A stretch of 64,000 bases of DNA from Luteimonas vadosa (GCF_039543545.1 NZ_BAABJY010000002.1:806001-870000); one strand, 5' to 3'. Shown: positions 35,059 to 43,739, counted from the stretch's first letter. The notes: generated by a model from the letters alone, not told the origin. Numbers and translations are program-made.

Positions 35059-35949
35059 TCAGTGGTGCAGGCTGCGGGCCTGCAGCGAAGGATGCTCGTG
35101 GTCGGTGCCGAAGCGTCCCTTGTCATCGCGGGTGAGTTGCGCGATCGCGCACCCGGCGTCGTGGGTAAAGAACAGGTGCACGTCGCGCGCGTGCTTGTCG
35201 GCCAGGAAGGCCTGCTTCTCGTCGACCAGGCGTTCGGGATAACGGTCGTAGCCCATCGTAATCGGGACATGCACCCACGGCCGGCCGGGCACCAGGTCGG
35301 CGCAGAAGACCACGCCGCCGTGCGGCTGGCCGTCGCGAACATCGGGGCCGAGGATCTCGGCCAGCAGCATGCCCGGCGTATGGCCTTCGCTGTGGTGGAA
35401 ACGCACGGCGTCTCCCAGCGATGGCGCGCGATCCCCGTCGACCAGTTCCAGGCGACCGCTGGCCTCCAGCATCTCCACCACCCCCGGGATGAAACTGGCG
35501 CGGTCGCGCGGATGCGGATCGCGGGCGCGCTCGAAGTGCGCGGCGCCGGTGACGTAGGTGGCGTTGGGAAACAGGAGGCCGGGTTCCCTGCCCGACTGCC
35601 ACTCGGCCAACAGCCCGCCTGCATGGTCGAAGTGCAGATGGCTCAGGACCACCACGTCGATGTCCTCGTGGCCGAACCCTGCCTCGCGGAGGGAGTCGAG
35701 CAGCACGTGCCGCGATTCCTGCACGCCGTAGCGCTCGCGCATGGCTGGCTCGAAGAAGGCCCCAATGCCCGTCTCGAACAGCACGGTCTTGCCATTGAGG
35801 GGTGTCGCCAGCAGGCCGCGCGTCGCCAGCGGGATGCGGTTGAGTTCGTCGGGCTCGGCCCAGCGCGTCCACAGCGCGCGCGGCGCGTTGCCGAACATCG
35901 CGCCGCCGTCGAGCTTCTGCGTGTTGCCTTCGATCGACCAGAGCTTCAT
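35059..35949 (-). CDS. MBL-fold metallo-hydrolase
   Basis: 296 residues, cytoplasmic. The metallo-beta-lactamase zinc motif HLHFDH is at 104-109, with further ligands in HSEGHTPGML (near 185) and FCADLVPG (near 215), and a late His in FFTHDAG. It resembles lactonase/quinol-like hydrolases of the large MBL family, but the substrate is not evident. ATG 35949 sits exactly six bases after TACAAT, suggesting a leaderless mRNA. First gene of a three-gene unit. Confidence 0.88.
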   Translation of the reverse strand: MKLWSIEGNTQKLDGGAMFGNAPRALWTRWAEPDELNRIPLATRGLLATPLNGKTVLFETGIGAFFEPAMRERYGVQESRHVLLDSLREAGFGHEDIDVVVLSHLHFDHAGGLLAEWQSGREPGLLFPNATYVTGAAHFERARDPHPRDRASFIPGVVEMLEASGRLELVDGDRAPSLGDAVRFHHSEGHTPGMLLAEILGPDVRDGQPHGGVVFCADLVPGRPWVHVPITMGYDRYPERLVDEKQAFLADKHARDVHLFFTHDAGCAIAQLTRDDKGRFGTDHEHPSLQARSLHH

Positions 35950-35955
35950 GGCCCG

Positions 35956-35988
35956 ATTGTAGCGCCTGCCGCCGGGCACCTTGCCCGG
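35956..35988 (-). promoter_or_regulatory. Promoter and operator-like palindrome of the MBL-MAPEG unit
   Basis: TACAAT (35961-35956) lies six bases before the MBL start codon. A perfect inverted repeat CCGGGCA-CCT-TGCCCGG (35972-35988) lies just upstream, over the -35 position, where no normal -35 hexamer is seen. A regulator bound there would control access of RNA polymerase. Confidence 0.45.
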
Positions 35989-36085
35989 TCTTCCGGGGCG
36001 GGACGGTGCGCTCCATCGTAGCCGCCGGCCTTGGGGCGAGCAGCGCCATCCCGGCACGCGCCTCCGCAGGGAGCGCGGCGCGTTG

Positions 36086-37849
36086 TCAGGGCTGGGAGGC
36101 CGGTGCAGGCCGGACGTCGACGGCCGCCTTGCCGACCGGATTGCGCGGATCCGCACCGCCGCGCAGGACATTGGCGCGGCGGTCCCAGTCGACGATGTGG
36201 ACGAAGGAACTCCACGGCGCGGCACTTGCCTTGATGTCGTAGCCCATGCCCTCGAGCGCCGCAGCCGTCTCCGCGGAGAACACGCCGGGCTCGGCCGAGA
36301 TTTCGTCGGGCAGGTACTGGTGGTGGAAACGCGGCAGGTCGACGATCGCCTGCGGATCCAGCCCGATCTCGATGCCGAGCATGGCCAGCAGGGTCAGGGT
36401 GATGATCCGGCTACCACCCTTGCCGCCGAGCACGGCGATCTTCCCGGGTCCGACCATGAAGCTCGGCGTCATCGAGCTGAGCATGCGCTTGCCCGGCTCC
36501 ACTGCATTGGCGTCGAAGCCCATCACGCCGAAGGCATTGGGCGTCCCGGGCTTGAGCGCGAAATCATCCATCTCGTCGTTGAGCAGGAAGCCCGCCCCGT
36601 CGACCACCATGCCGGACCCATAGGTCAGGTTGACGGTCTGGGTTGCCGCGACCAGGTTGCCTTCGCCGTCGATGATCGAGAAGTGCGAGGTGTAAGGGCT
36701 GTCGGCCGGCGGCAGCCCGGCAGGCAGCATGTCGCTGGGCGTGGCCTTGTCGGGCAGGATCGAGGCCCTCAGGCCGGCGGCGTAGTCATCGCTGGTCAGG
36801 CGCGCGACCGGCATGCGCACGAAGTCCGGGTCGCCCAGGTAGACGGTGCGATCGCGGTAGGCACGCCGCATCGCCTCGACGATGAAGTGCACCCGCTCGG
36901 GTTCGTCCAGCGCGGCCAGGTCCCAGCCTTCGAGGACCTGCAGCATCTGGGCCAATGCGATGCCGCCCGAGGATGGCGGCGGCGCGGTGACGATGTCCCA
37001 GCCCCGGTAGCGGAAGCGGATGGGCTCGCGCTCCTTCACCGCGTACCCGGAGAGATCCTGCGCCGTCCACCGCCCGCCATGCCGGTTCACGTCCGCCAGG
37101 ATCTTGCGCGCCACCTCACCACGGTAGAAGCCTGCGACCCCCTCCCTGGCCAGCAGCTCCAGCGTGCGCGCCAAGTCCGGCTGCACCAGGGTTTCGCCCA
37201 GTTCGGGCGGATCGCCATCGGCCAGGAACACCTTGCGCGTGCCGGCGAAGCGTTCCATCACTTCGCGACGGCTGGCGTAGCCGTCGACGATGCGCGCGTA
37301 GACCTCGAAGCCTTCGCGCGCGATCCGGATCGCCGGCGCGAGCGAAGTCGACAGCGGCAGCTTCCCGTAGTGTTCGGCGAGATGCACCAGGCCGGCCGGG
37401 AGACCCGGGATGCCCGCGGACAGGGGGCCATTGCGCGCCTTGTCCTGGTCCAGTGCGCCCTCCGCGTCCAGGTAGAGCTCGGGCCGCGCCGAAGCCGGCG
37501 CGGTTTCCCGCGCGTCGACCATGACCTCGCGGCCGCTGCCGCCGTCGCGGAGCAGGAAGAACGCGCCGCCGCCCAGGCCGGAGCTCGTCGGTTCGACGAC
37601 CGACAGGACGGAGGACACCGCGATCGCCGCATCGAAGGCATTCCCGCCCTGCGCCAGGATGGCCAGGCCAGCGTCGGTCGCAAGGTGGTGTTGCGACGAG
37701 ATCGCGGACCCGGGCGGCTTGGCTGCGAGTGCAGCCGCCGGTTCCGGCGTGGGCACCGGGCGGGTGTCCTGGGCCTGCACCGGGAACACCGGGGCGAACG
37801 CCAGCAGCAAGGCCAGCCAGCGGAGACGCGCTCCATGCGACAGGTTCAT
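36086..37849 (-). CDS. ggt: Gamma-glutamyltransferase
   Basis: 587-residue periplasmic enzyme that cleaves or transfers the gamma-glutamyl group of glutathione. A signal peptide (LRWLALLLAFAPVFPVQAQ, cut near 26) is followed by the large subunit. Autoprocessing would occur before Thr387 in YTSHFSIID, matching the TxHxS nucleophile motif, to give the small subunit. GGKGGSRIITLTLLAML and LSSMTPSF further support the family. Its ATG overlaps the stop of a ferredoxin gene (ATGA). Confidence 0.94.
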   Translation of the reverse strand: MNLSHGARLRWLALLLAFAPVFPVQAQDTRPVPTPEPAAALAAKPPGSAISSQHHLATDAGLAILAQGGNAFDAAIAVSSVLSVVEPTSSGLGGGAFFLLRDGGSGREVMVDARETAPASARPELYLDAEGALDQDKARNGPLSAGIPGLPAGLVHLAEHYGKLPLSTSLAPAIRIAREGFEVYARIVDGYASRREVMERFAGTRKVFLADGDPPELGETLVQPDLARTLELLAREGVAGFYRGEVARKILADVNRHGGRWTAQDLSGYAVKEREPIRFRYRGWDIVTAPPPSSGGIALAQMLQVLEGWDLAALDEPERVHFIVEAMRRAYRDRTVYLGDPDFVRMPVARLTSDDYAAGLRASILPDKATPSDMLPAGLPPADSPYTSHFSIIDGEGNLVAATQTVNLTYGSGMVVDGAGFLLNDEMDDFALKPGTPNAFGVMGFDANAVEPGKRMLSSMTPSFMVGPGKIAVLGGKGGSRIITLTLLAMLGIEIGLDPQAIVDLPRFHHQYLPDEISAEPGVFSAETAAALEGMGYDIKASAAPWSSFVHIVDWDRRANVLRGGADPRNPVGKAAVDVRPAPASQP

Positions 37850-38100
37850 CGGGCTTCCCTCTGCAGCCGGTCGAGCTTCGCCAGCAGGGCTTCATTGGAT
37901 TCCGGGTGGACCGGATCGGGGTCGATGCATTCCACCGGGCAGACCACGACGCATTGGGGCTCGTCGAAATGGCCCACGCACTCGGTGCAGCGGGCGGGAT
38001 CGATCACGTAGATGGTTTCTCCCTGCGCGATCGCCTGGTTCGGGCAGACCGGCTCGCAGACGTCGCAATTGACGCAGGTATCGTTGATCTTGAGCGACAT
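37846..38100 (-). CDS. YfhL-type 2[4Fe-4S] ferredoxin
   Basis: 84 residues. First cluster motif CVNCDVCEPVCP (9-20), second CTECVGHFDEPQCVVVCP (38-55) with the longer spacing typical of YfhL ferredoxins. Carries electrons in the cytoplasm; its partner is unknown. ATG 38100 lies six bases after TACAAT, so the mRNA may be leaderless. Its stop overlaps the ggt start, an odd coupling because ggt acts in the periplasm. Confidence 0.93.
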   Translation of the reverse strand: MSLKINDTCVNCDVCEPVCPNQAIAQGETIYVIDPARCTECVGHFDEPQCVVVCPVECIDPDPVHPESNEALLAKLDRLQREAR

Positions 38101-38106
38101 GCGGCC

Positions 38107-38112
38107 ATTGTA
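38107..38112 (-). promoter_or_regulatory. -10 element of the ferredoxin-ggt unit (leaderless type)
   Basis: TACAAT on the minus strand, six bases before the ferredoxin ATG, so transcription would begin at the start codon. No -35 consensus at 16-18 bases. Confidence 0.45.
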
Positions 38113-38274
38113 CGGGCGGGCCGGGCAAGGAACCGGGGCGCCGAGGACCGACCCACTTGGGATTGTGCCGGGTCCCGACATCGGCGGTGACCCCGTGCCG
38201 CCCGGAAGATTCCGCGGACGGCGCGAGCGCTGGCAGTTCACGTGCCGGGTTGAACGCGCCTCCCTGGGAAGCAA

Positions 38275-38302
38275 CGCAGCCGCGGAGACCTCCGCGGCTG
38301 CG
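38275..38302 (-). terminator. Hairpin terminator after the small lipoprotein gene
   Basis: Thirteen-base arms (CGCAGCCGCGGAG/CTCCGCGGCTGCG) separated by AC, seven bases past the stop at 38310. Very stable; the minus strand continues with TTGCTTCC, so the U-tract is weak. Confidence 0.65.
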
Positions 38303-38309
38303 GCCGGGC

Positions 38310-38810
38310 TTACTTGGCCTCGATGAACTTGTATTCGACGCCCGCCGGTTCGACCGCCGCCTGGACACGGGCATTGTCGGCGGCATCACCGATGAACAGC
38401 ACGCGTACCCCATCCATCGTGTCCGGGGTCACGCCACTGAACGACTCGACGACGATGTCGGCCATCTTCCCGGAGCTCGGCGAAGCGTAGGCCAGCATGT
38501 TGCCCCGGATGATGCCTCGGGCGACATCCGTCTTGGCCTTGTCCAGCATGCGCTCGTACAGGCCGTCAAACTCCTCGGTGCTCTCGGCGGGCAGCAGGTA
38601 GACGTAGGGCTGGTTCTGGATGCCTTCCATGTTGCGCGTCACCACGTCCGAGACATAGGTACGCCATTCGGCCGGATCGTCGCCGGCCGGCGCGCTCATC
38701 GGCGCCTTGGCCACCGGGGCGGCCACTTCTTCCTTCTTGCACGCCGCGAACGGCAGTGTCAGGCAGGCGACCAGCATCAGCCGGGTCATCGTGCGGTTGG
38801 ACTTGGTCAT
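38310..38810 (-). CDS. Small predicted lipoprotein of unknown function
   Basis: 166 residues. Signal (MTRLMLVACLTLPFAAC) with a plausible lipobox ending at Cys24, then KKEE and an Ala/Pro-rich linker, so it is a periplasm-facing lipoprotein. The mature domain (about 45-166) has alternating helix and strand segments (DGVRVLFIGDAADNARVQAAV) with no motif I know. An AAGGGGAAA ribosome site precedes the ATG. The gene stands alone, with a hairpin after it and coaD starting a separate unit upstream. Confidence 0.8.
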   Translation of the reverse strand: MTKSNRTMTRLMLVACLTLPFAACKKEEVAAPVAKAPMSAPAGDDPAEWRTYVSDVVTRNMEGIQNQPYVYLLPAESTEEFDGLYERMLDKAKTDVARGIIRGNMLAYASPSSGKMADIVVESFSGVTPDTMDGVRVLFIGDAADNARVQAAVEPAGVEYKFIEAK

Positions 38811-38853
38811 CTTGTTTCCCCTTGCTCCAGTGAGTGGTGTTGCTTGGATGAAG

Positions 38854-39357
38854 TCATGCCGGGTCGCGCCGCCATTCCGCCTGCAGGGCTTCGGAAACGG
38901 CGGTCGGGACGAAACCCGAGACGTCGCCGCCGAGGCGGGAAATCTCGCGGACCAGGGATGACGAAATGAAGCCGTACTGCTCCGCGGGCGTGAGGAACAG
39001 GGTCTCGACTTCCGGAATCAGGTGGCGGTTCATGCTGGCGAGCTGGAATTCGTACTCGAAGTCCGACACCGCCCGCAGGCCGCGCAGGAGCACGCCGGCA
39101 CCGACTTCGTCCACGTAATGGGCCAGCAACGAGTCGAAGCCATGGACCTCGACGTTGCGATGGTGCGACAGCGCCTGCCTCGCGAGCTCTACCCTAAGTT
39201 CAAGCGCAAGCGCGGGCGACTTCCCCGCGCTCTTGGCCACGCCGACGAACATGCGCTCGAACAGCGGTGCCGCTCGGTCCACCAGGTCGACATGGCCATT
39301 GGTGATGGGATCGAAGGTGCCGGGATAGACGGCGATCCGGTTGCGGGCCACGCTCAT
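38854..39357 (-). CDS. coaD: Phosphopantetheine adenylyltransferase
   Basis: 167 residues. Fourth step of coenzyme A synthesis: adds AMP from ATP to 4'-phosphopantetheine. The nucleotidyltransferase motif YPGTFDPITNGH (11-22) and the C-terminal ISSSLVREI motif are intact; RGLRAVSDFEYEFQLASMNR is family-typical. Start ATG 39357. It follows rsmD on the same strand with a 64-base gap that carries a TACACT (-10-like), so it may also have its own promoter. The rsmD-coaD order is common in bacteria. Confidence 0.96.
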   Translation of the reverse strand: MSVARNRIAVYPGTFDPITNGHVDLVDRAAPLFERMFVGVAKSAGKSPALALELRVELARQALSHHRNVEVHGFDSLLAHYVDEVGAGVLLRGLRAVSDFEYEFQLASMNRHLIPEVETLFLTPAEQYGFISSSLVREISRLGGDVSGFVPTAVSEALQAEWRRDPA

Positions 39358-39421
39358 TCGGACGGGTCGCTGCTGTCGATGGGAAGGCTCCGCCAGTGTA
39401 GCAGCGCACGGAACAGGCGGC

Positions 39422-40024
39422 TCAGCCGCTGCGCCCCCGCGGCCGGCGGCGATGCAGGGCATACCGGGCATCCCGCGTGGCGCCTGCCCTGTGCAGCCGC
39501 CAGTCGGGCCCCGCCTGCACCGGAGCGCCTGCCGGCGATTCGACGTACAGCCAGGCGTCGTCCGCGAGCCATGGCCCGAGGCTGCCGAGCACCCTCTCCC
39601 AGGACTCCGCGGCGAATGGCGGGTCGAGGAACACCACGTCAAACCGCCCGTGCAAGGGCGCGGCCAGGAACGCCAGGGCATCGGCGCGAACCACGCGCAC
39701 CTGGTCGCCGGCGCCGAGTTTCGCCACCGCTTGGTCGAGCGCTCCGGCGAGCCTCTCGTCCCGCTCCACCAGCAACGCCTCCCGCGCCCCCCGCGACACC
39801 GCCTCCAGGCCCAGGGCGCCGCTGCCTGCAAACAGGTCGAGCGCGCGGGCACCCGGAAGCATCGGGCCCAGCCAGTTGAACAGGGTCTCGCGGACGCGGT
39901 CCGAGGTCGGCCGCAACCCCGGGGAATCGGCCACCGGGAGCCGTGTCCCGCGCCAGCGCCCACCGATGATGCGCACGCTGCCGCGAGGTCCTCGATCACC
40001 ACCTGGTTTGCGTGTCACCGCCAT
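39422..40024 (-). CDS. rsmD: 16S rRNA (guanine-966-N2)-methyltransferase RsmD
   Basis: 200 residues. Methylates G966 of 16S rRNA with SAM. SAM-binding motif ALDLFAGSGALGLEAVSRGA (near 61-80) and catalytic DPPF (near 133-136) are present, and the N-terminal RIIGGRWRGTRLPV is a family mark. The start is preceded by GGAGA. Divergent from ftsY across 119 bases, as in E. coli. Confidence 0.95.
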   Translation of the reverse strand: MAVTRKPGGDRGPRGSVRIIGGRWRGTRLPVADSPGLRPTSDRVRETLFNWLGPMLPGARALDLFAGSGALGLEAVSRGAREALLVERDERLAGALDQAVAKLGAGDQVRVVRADALAFLAAPLHGRFDVVFLDPPFAAESWERVLGSLGPWLADDAWLYVESPAGAPVQAGPDWRLHRAGATRDARYALHRRRPRGRSG

Positions 40025-40143
40025 CCATTCTCCGCGCCGTCCGCCGCGAAGGCGCCAACGGGTCCGGTGCTAACATGACCCGGCATTGTCCGCCCTCGCG
40101 CCAGACGACGCACCTCCCCTCCCGACGCACTCACGCCGACGCG

Positions 40144-41298
40144 ATGGCCAGCCTGTTCCGCCGCAAGAAACCAGATCCCGTCGCGGACGACGCCTCGTCG
40201 CGCCGGCTGAGCATCGACGAGCTCGCGGCGGCCTTCCCGCAGCCGGCGGCCCCACCGCGCAGCGTTGAAGCGGAATCCCCGCCGCCCCCCCTGCCGACGC
40301 CTGCCGCCCCGGCCGAGCCGGTTGCGGAAAGCACGCCTTCACCGCCCGAACTTCCACCGGCCGCGACACCGGCAGCCCAAGGCAAGCCCGGCTGGCGCGA
40401 CCGCCTGCGCGGCAGCAACCTGGCACGCGGCATCACCGGCCTGTTCTCGCGCAACCCCAAGCTCGACGACGACCTCCTCGACGAGATCGAGACCGCCCTG
40501 CTGACCGCCGATGTCGGCATCCAGGCGTCCACCGAACTGGTCGAGTCGCTGCGCAAGCGGATGAAGGCCCGCGAGTTCGCCGATGCCCGGTCCCTGCTCG
40601 ACGCCCTGCGCGCCGAGCTGGTGGCGATGCTCGAACCCGTCGCCAGGCCGCTGGCGATCGACGGGGCGGCGCGGCCGTTCGTCATCCTCACCGTCGGCGT
40701 CAACGGCGTCGGGAAGACGACCACGATCGGCAAGCTGGCACGGCGCTACAAGGACGAAGGCCGCACATTGATGCTGGCGGCGGGCGACACCTTCCGCGCC
40801 GCGGCGGTCGCCCAGCTGCAGGCCTGGGGCGAGCGCAATGGCGTGGCCGTCATCGCGCAGGGACAGGATGCGGACGCGGCCTCGGTCGCCTTCGATGCCT
40901 TGCAGGCCGCCAAGGCGCGCGGCGTCGACGTGCTCATCGCCGACACCGCCGGCCGCCTGCACACCCAACACGGCCTGATGGCCGAACTGGGCAAAATCAA
41001 GCGCGTGCTGGGCAAGCTGGACCCTGCCGCACCGCACGAGGTGCTGATGGTGATCGACGGCACGACGGGCCAGAACGCGTTGTCACAGTTGCGCCAGTTC
41101 CATGCCGCCGCCGGCGTCACCGGGCTGGTCGTGACCAAGCTGGACGGCACCGCGAAGGGCGGCGTGGTGTTCGCGCTGGCGAGGGAATTCGGCATCCCGA
41201 TCCGCTACGCCGGGATCGGCGAGCAGCCGGAGGACTTGCGCGTGTTCGACGCCGAGGCCTTCGTCGACGCACTGCTGCCGGAGTCGCTGGAAGGGTGA
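40144..41298 (+). CDS. ftsY: Signal recognition particle receptor FtsY
   Basis: 384 residues. Receptor that docks SRP-ribosome complexes at the membrane. The N-terminal 90 residues are a Pro/Ala/Glu-rich A domain, shorter than in E. coli. The NG GTPase follows: GVNGVGKTTTIGKLA (G1), DTFRAAAVAQL, DTAGRLHT (G3), TKLDGTAKGG (G4) and GIGEQPEDLRVF at the end. ATG 40144 starts MASLFRRKK; TAACAT at 40071-40076 may be its -10. The stop overlaps the GTG of the next gene. Confidence 0.95.
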   Translation: MASLFRRKKPDPVADDASSRRLSIDELAAAFPQPAAPPRSVEAESPPPPLPTPAAPAEPVAESTPSPPELPPAATPAAQGKPGWRDRLRGSNLARGITGLFSRNPKLDDDLLDEIETALLTADVGIQASTELVESLRKRMKAREFADARSLLDALRAELVAMLEPVARPLAIDGAARPFVILTVGVNGVGKTTTIGKLARRYKDEGRTLMLAAGDTFRAAAVAQLQAWGERNGVAVIAQGQDADAASVAFDALQAAKARGVDVLIADTAGRLHTQHGLMAELGKIKRVLGKLDPAAPHEVLMVIDGTTGQNALSQLRQFHAAAGVTGLVVTKLDGTAKGGVVFALAREFGIPIRYAGIGEQPEDLRVFDAEAFVDALLPESLEG

Positions 41299-42584
41299 GC
41301 CCCACCCCGGCAACGCCACCGTCGGCGCCGACCAGACGCTGGCTGCCGCGCCTGTTGCTGGCACTGGTCGTCGCACTGGCCCTGGTGGTCGTCGCCACGC
41401 GCATCGTGCTGCACCCCGAGCGCTCGGTCCCGATGATCCTCGACCGGCTCGGCGGGGCCCTGGGGCTGCAGCTCACCGCCGGCGGCCAATCCGAACTGGT
41501 GCTGCGCGGCACGCCCACGCTGGTGGTGCGCGACCTGGTCGCGCGCCAGCCAGGCGCGGGCAAACCCGTGTTGACCGCGGATCGCGTTTTGCTCTCGTTG
41601 CCCTGGTCCACGATCCGCGACCGTGGCCGGCGCCTGGAACTGACCCGCATCGAACTCGACGGCCCGACGCTCGACCTGCCCGCATTGCGGCGTTGGCTGA
41701 GCAGCCGCCCACCGGGCGAAAGCCGCATGCCAAGCCTCGGCTCGGGCTTGCGGGTGCGGAAGGGGCGGGTGGATGCCATCGGCTGGCACGCCGAGGGCCT
41801 CTCCATCGACGTGCCCCGGCTGCATGCCGGAGCGCCGCTGCAGGTCGCGATGCGTGGCCGGTTCGTCGACCAGCCGACGCAGGTGCCCTTCGACCTGGTC
41901 CTGGCGATGACCCGGCCCGCCCCGGAGGCCGGCGTCGCCGTAGCCGGCACGCTCGACGTGCAGCGCCGCGACTGGCGATTGCCAGCCCGCATCCTGTGGT
42001 CGGGACCGATGCGCTGGCGCGACGGAGTCCTGATGGTCGCGCCATCCCGACTTGCCTCGTCGGGCGCCTACGTCTCCGGCGATCGCCGTCTGCCCTGGGT
42101 GCTGGGCCTGCACGGGCCGTTGCGTTACGCCGACGGGATCGCTTCGCTGGCGCCTGCTGGGGTCGCACTGCGGGGAGAGTCTCCCCTGCCGACCTTTGAT
42201 GGCCTCGGGGCGCTCGCGCTTGGCGGGCGGCTGTTGCTGCGGCTGGACGGCGTGACGCCGGGTTGGCCGGCAGGCTGGCCGTCGCTGCCGCCGCCGTTGT
42301 CGGCGTCGACTTCGCCGGTCCCGTTGCGGCTGGACTACCTGGGCCGGGCCAGCCTTGCCGACGTCGCGAGGCTGCGGCTGCGGCGTGATGCCGCGCGTTT
42401 CGACGGCAGCTTCCGAGTGCCCGAGGTCCTGGCCTGGATCGACGACGGCATCGCCGGCCATCCGCTTCCGCCACTGTCCGGCAAGGCGAGCGCGCCGGTA
42501 TTGGAGATCTCGGGGGCCAGGCTGGAGGGGGTGGAGATCGACATCGTCGATCCGCGCGTGCCAATGCCTCCCACCGTGCCGTGA
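41295..42584 (+). CDS. AsmA-like membrane-anchored protein
   Basis: 429 residues. One N-terminal membrane segment (about 19-38) followed by a periplasmic beta-rich region starting with the AsmA-like pattern (VPMILDRLGGALGLQLTAGG...VVRDLVARQPGAGKPVLTADRVLLSLPW). AsmA-type proteins are implicated in lipid transport between membranes, but this one is short and diverged. It starts with GTG overlapping the ftsY stop (GTGA) and its own stop overlaps the mutY GTG. The AsmA-like gene before mutY and yggX is a known arrangement in gammaproteobacteria such as Pseudomonas. Confidence 0.75.
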   Translation: MSPTPATPPSAPTRRWLPRLLLALVVALALVVVATRIVLHPERSVPMILDRLGGALGLQLTAGGQSELVLRGTPTLVVRDLVARQPGAGKPVLTADRVLLSLPWSTIRDRGRRLELTRIELDGPTLDLPALRRWLSSRPPGESRMPSLGSGLRVRKGRVDAIGWHAEGLSIDVPRLHAGAPLQVAMRGRFVDQPTQVPFDLVLAMTRPAPEAGVAVAGTLDVQRRDWRLPARILWSGPMRWRDGVLMVAPSRLASSGAYVSGDRRLPWVLGLHGPLRYADGIASLAPAGVALRGESPLPTFDGLGALALGGRLLLRLDGVTPGWPAGWPSLPPPLSASTSPVPLRLDYLGRASLADVARLRLRRDAARFDGSFRVPEVLAWIDDGIAGHPLPPLSGKASAPVLEISGARLEGVEIDIVDPRVPMPPTVP

Positions 42585-43630
42585 GCGTTGGCAGCGACGA
42601 CTTCGCTGCCGGGTTGCTGGCGTGGTTCGACGGCGCCGGCCGCCACGACCTGCCCTGGCAGCATCCGCGCTCGCCGTACCGCGTGTGGCTGTCGGAGATC
42701 ATGCTGCAGCAGACCCAGGTCCAGGTGGTCGTGCCCTACTTCGAGCGGTTCGTGGCGGCCTTGCCGGACTTGCCCGCGTTGGCGGCTGCCTCGCTGGACG
42801 AGGTCCTCGCGCTGTGGTCCGGTCTGGGCTACTACGCCCGGGCCCGCAACCTGCATGCCGCCGCACGCGCTTGCGTCGAGCGCCACGGCGGTGGACTGCC
42901 CCGGGATTTCGACGCGCTGCTGGCGTTGCCCGGGATCGGCCGAAGCACGGCCGGCGCGATCCTCGCGCAAGCCTGGGGCGAACGCTTCCCGATCCTCGAC
43001 GGCAACGTCAAGCGGGTCCTGTGCCGCTACCACGGCATCGAAGGCTGGCCCAGCACGCCGAAAGTCGAACGCCAACTTTGGCAACTGGCGGAAACCCACC
43101 TGCCCGCGACGCGCCTGGCCGACTACACGCAGGCGCAGATGGACTTCGGCGCGACGCTGTGCACCCGGCACGCGCCATCGTGCGTGCTGTGCCCGCTGCA
43201 GCACGATTGCGTGGCGCTGCGCACCGGACGCGTGGACGCGCTGCCGACGCCCAAGCCCGCCAAGGCGCTGCCACAACGCCACGTCCTGGTGCTGTTGCTC
43301 GAGGACCGTGAAGGCAGGGTGCTCCTGCAGCGTCGCCCGCCCACGGGCATCTGGGCGTCGCTGTGGTCGCTTCCAGAAGCCGTCGACCATACCGAGGCAC
43401 GGGATTGGTTCGAACGCCATGTCCGCGGAAATTACGATGCCGCGACCGCACGGGAGCCGATCGCCCATGGCTTCACCCACTACCGCCTGGAGCTTGCACC
43501 GTTGCACTGGCGCGGCGTGACCCCGGCCGGCGTGGTGCGCGACAATGAGGACCTGCGCTGGACGGAACGGGGCGAACTGTCCTCGCTGGGCATCCCTGCC
43601 CCGATCCGCACACTGCTCGAAGCGCTGTAG
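42581..43630 (+). CDS. mutY: A/G-specific adenine DNA glycosylase MutY
   Basis: 349 residues. Removes adenine paired with 8-oxoguanine. Catalytic Glu37 in SEIMLQQTQV matches the E. coli position; the helix-hairpin-helix and GNVKRVL region carry the second acidic residue, and the [4Fe-4S] cysteines follow the classic C-x6-C-x2-C-x5-C pattern (CTRHAPSCVLCPLQHDC). A C-terminal NUDIX-like domain (about 225-345) recognises 8-oxoG. GTG start overlapping the previous stop (GTGA) indicates translational coupling. Confidence 0.96.
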   Translation: MSVGSDDFAAGLLAWFDGAGRHDLPWQHPRSPYRVWLSEIMLQQTQVQVVVPYFERFVAALPDLPALAAASLDEVLALWSGLGYYARARNLHAAARACVERHGGGLPRDFDALLALPGIGRSTAGAILAQAWGERFPILDGNVKRVLCRYHGIEGWPSTPKVERQLWQLAETHLPATRLADYTQAQMDFGATLCTRHAPSCVLCPLQHDCVALRTGRVDALPTPKPAKALPQRHVLVLLLEDREGRVLLQRRPPTGIWASLWSLPEAVDHTEARDWFERHVRGNYDAATAREPIAHGFTHYRLELAPLHWRGVTPAGVVRDNEDLRWTERGELSSLGIPAPIRTLLEAL

Positions 43631-43739
43631 GCGAGCGGTCGTTCCGCCCGACCTTCGCCCGCGGTCGTCGCCGACCGCACCCGACGCCGACCCGGACTTC
43701 CCGGCGGCGCCCCCAATGCCCGATGGCCGAGGAAAGCCC

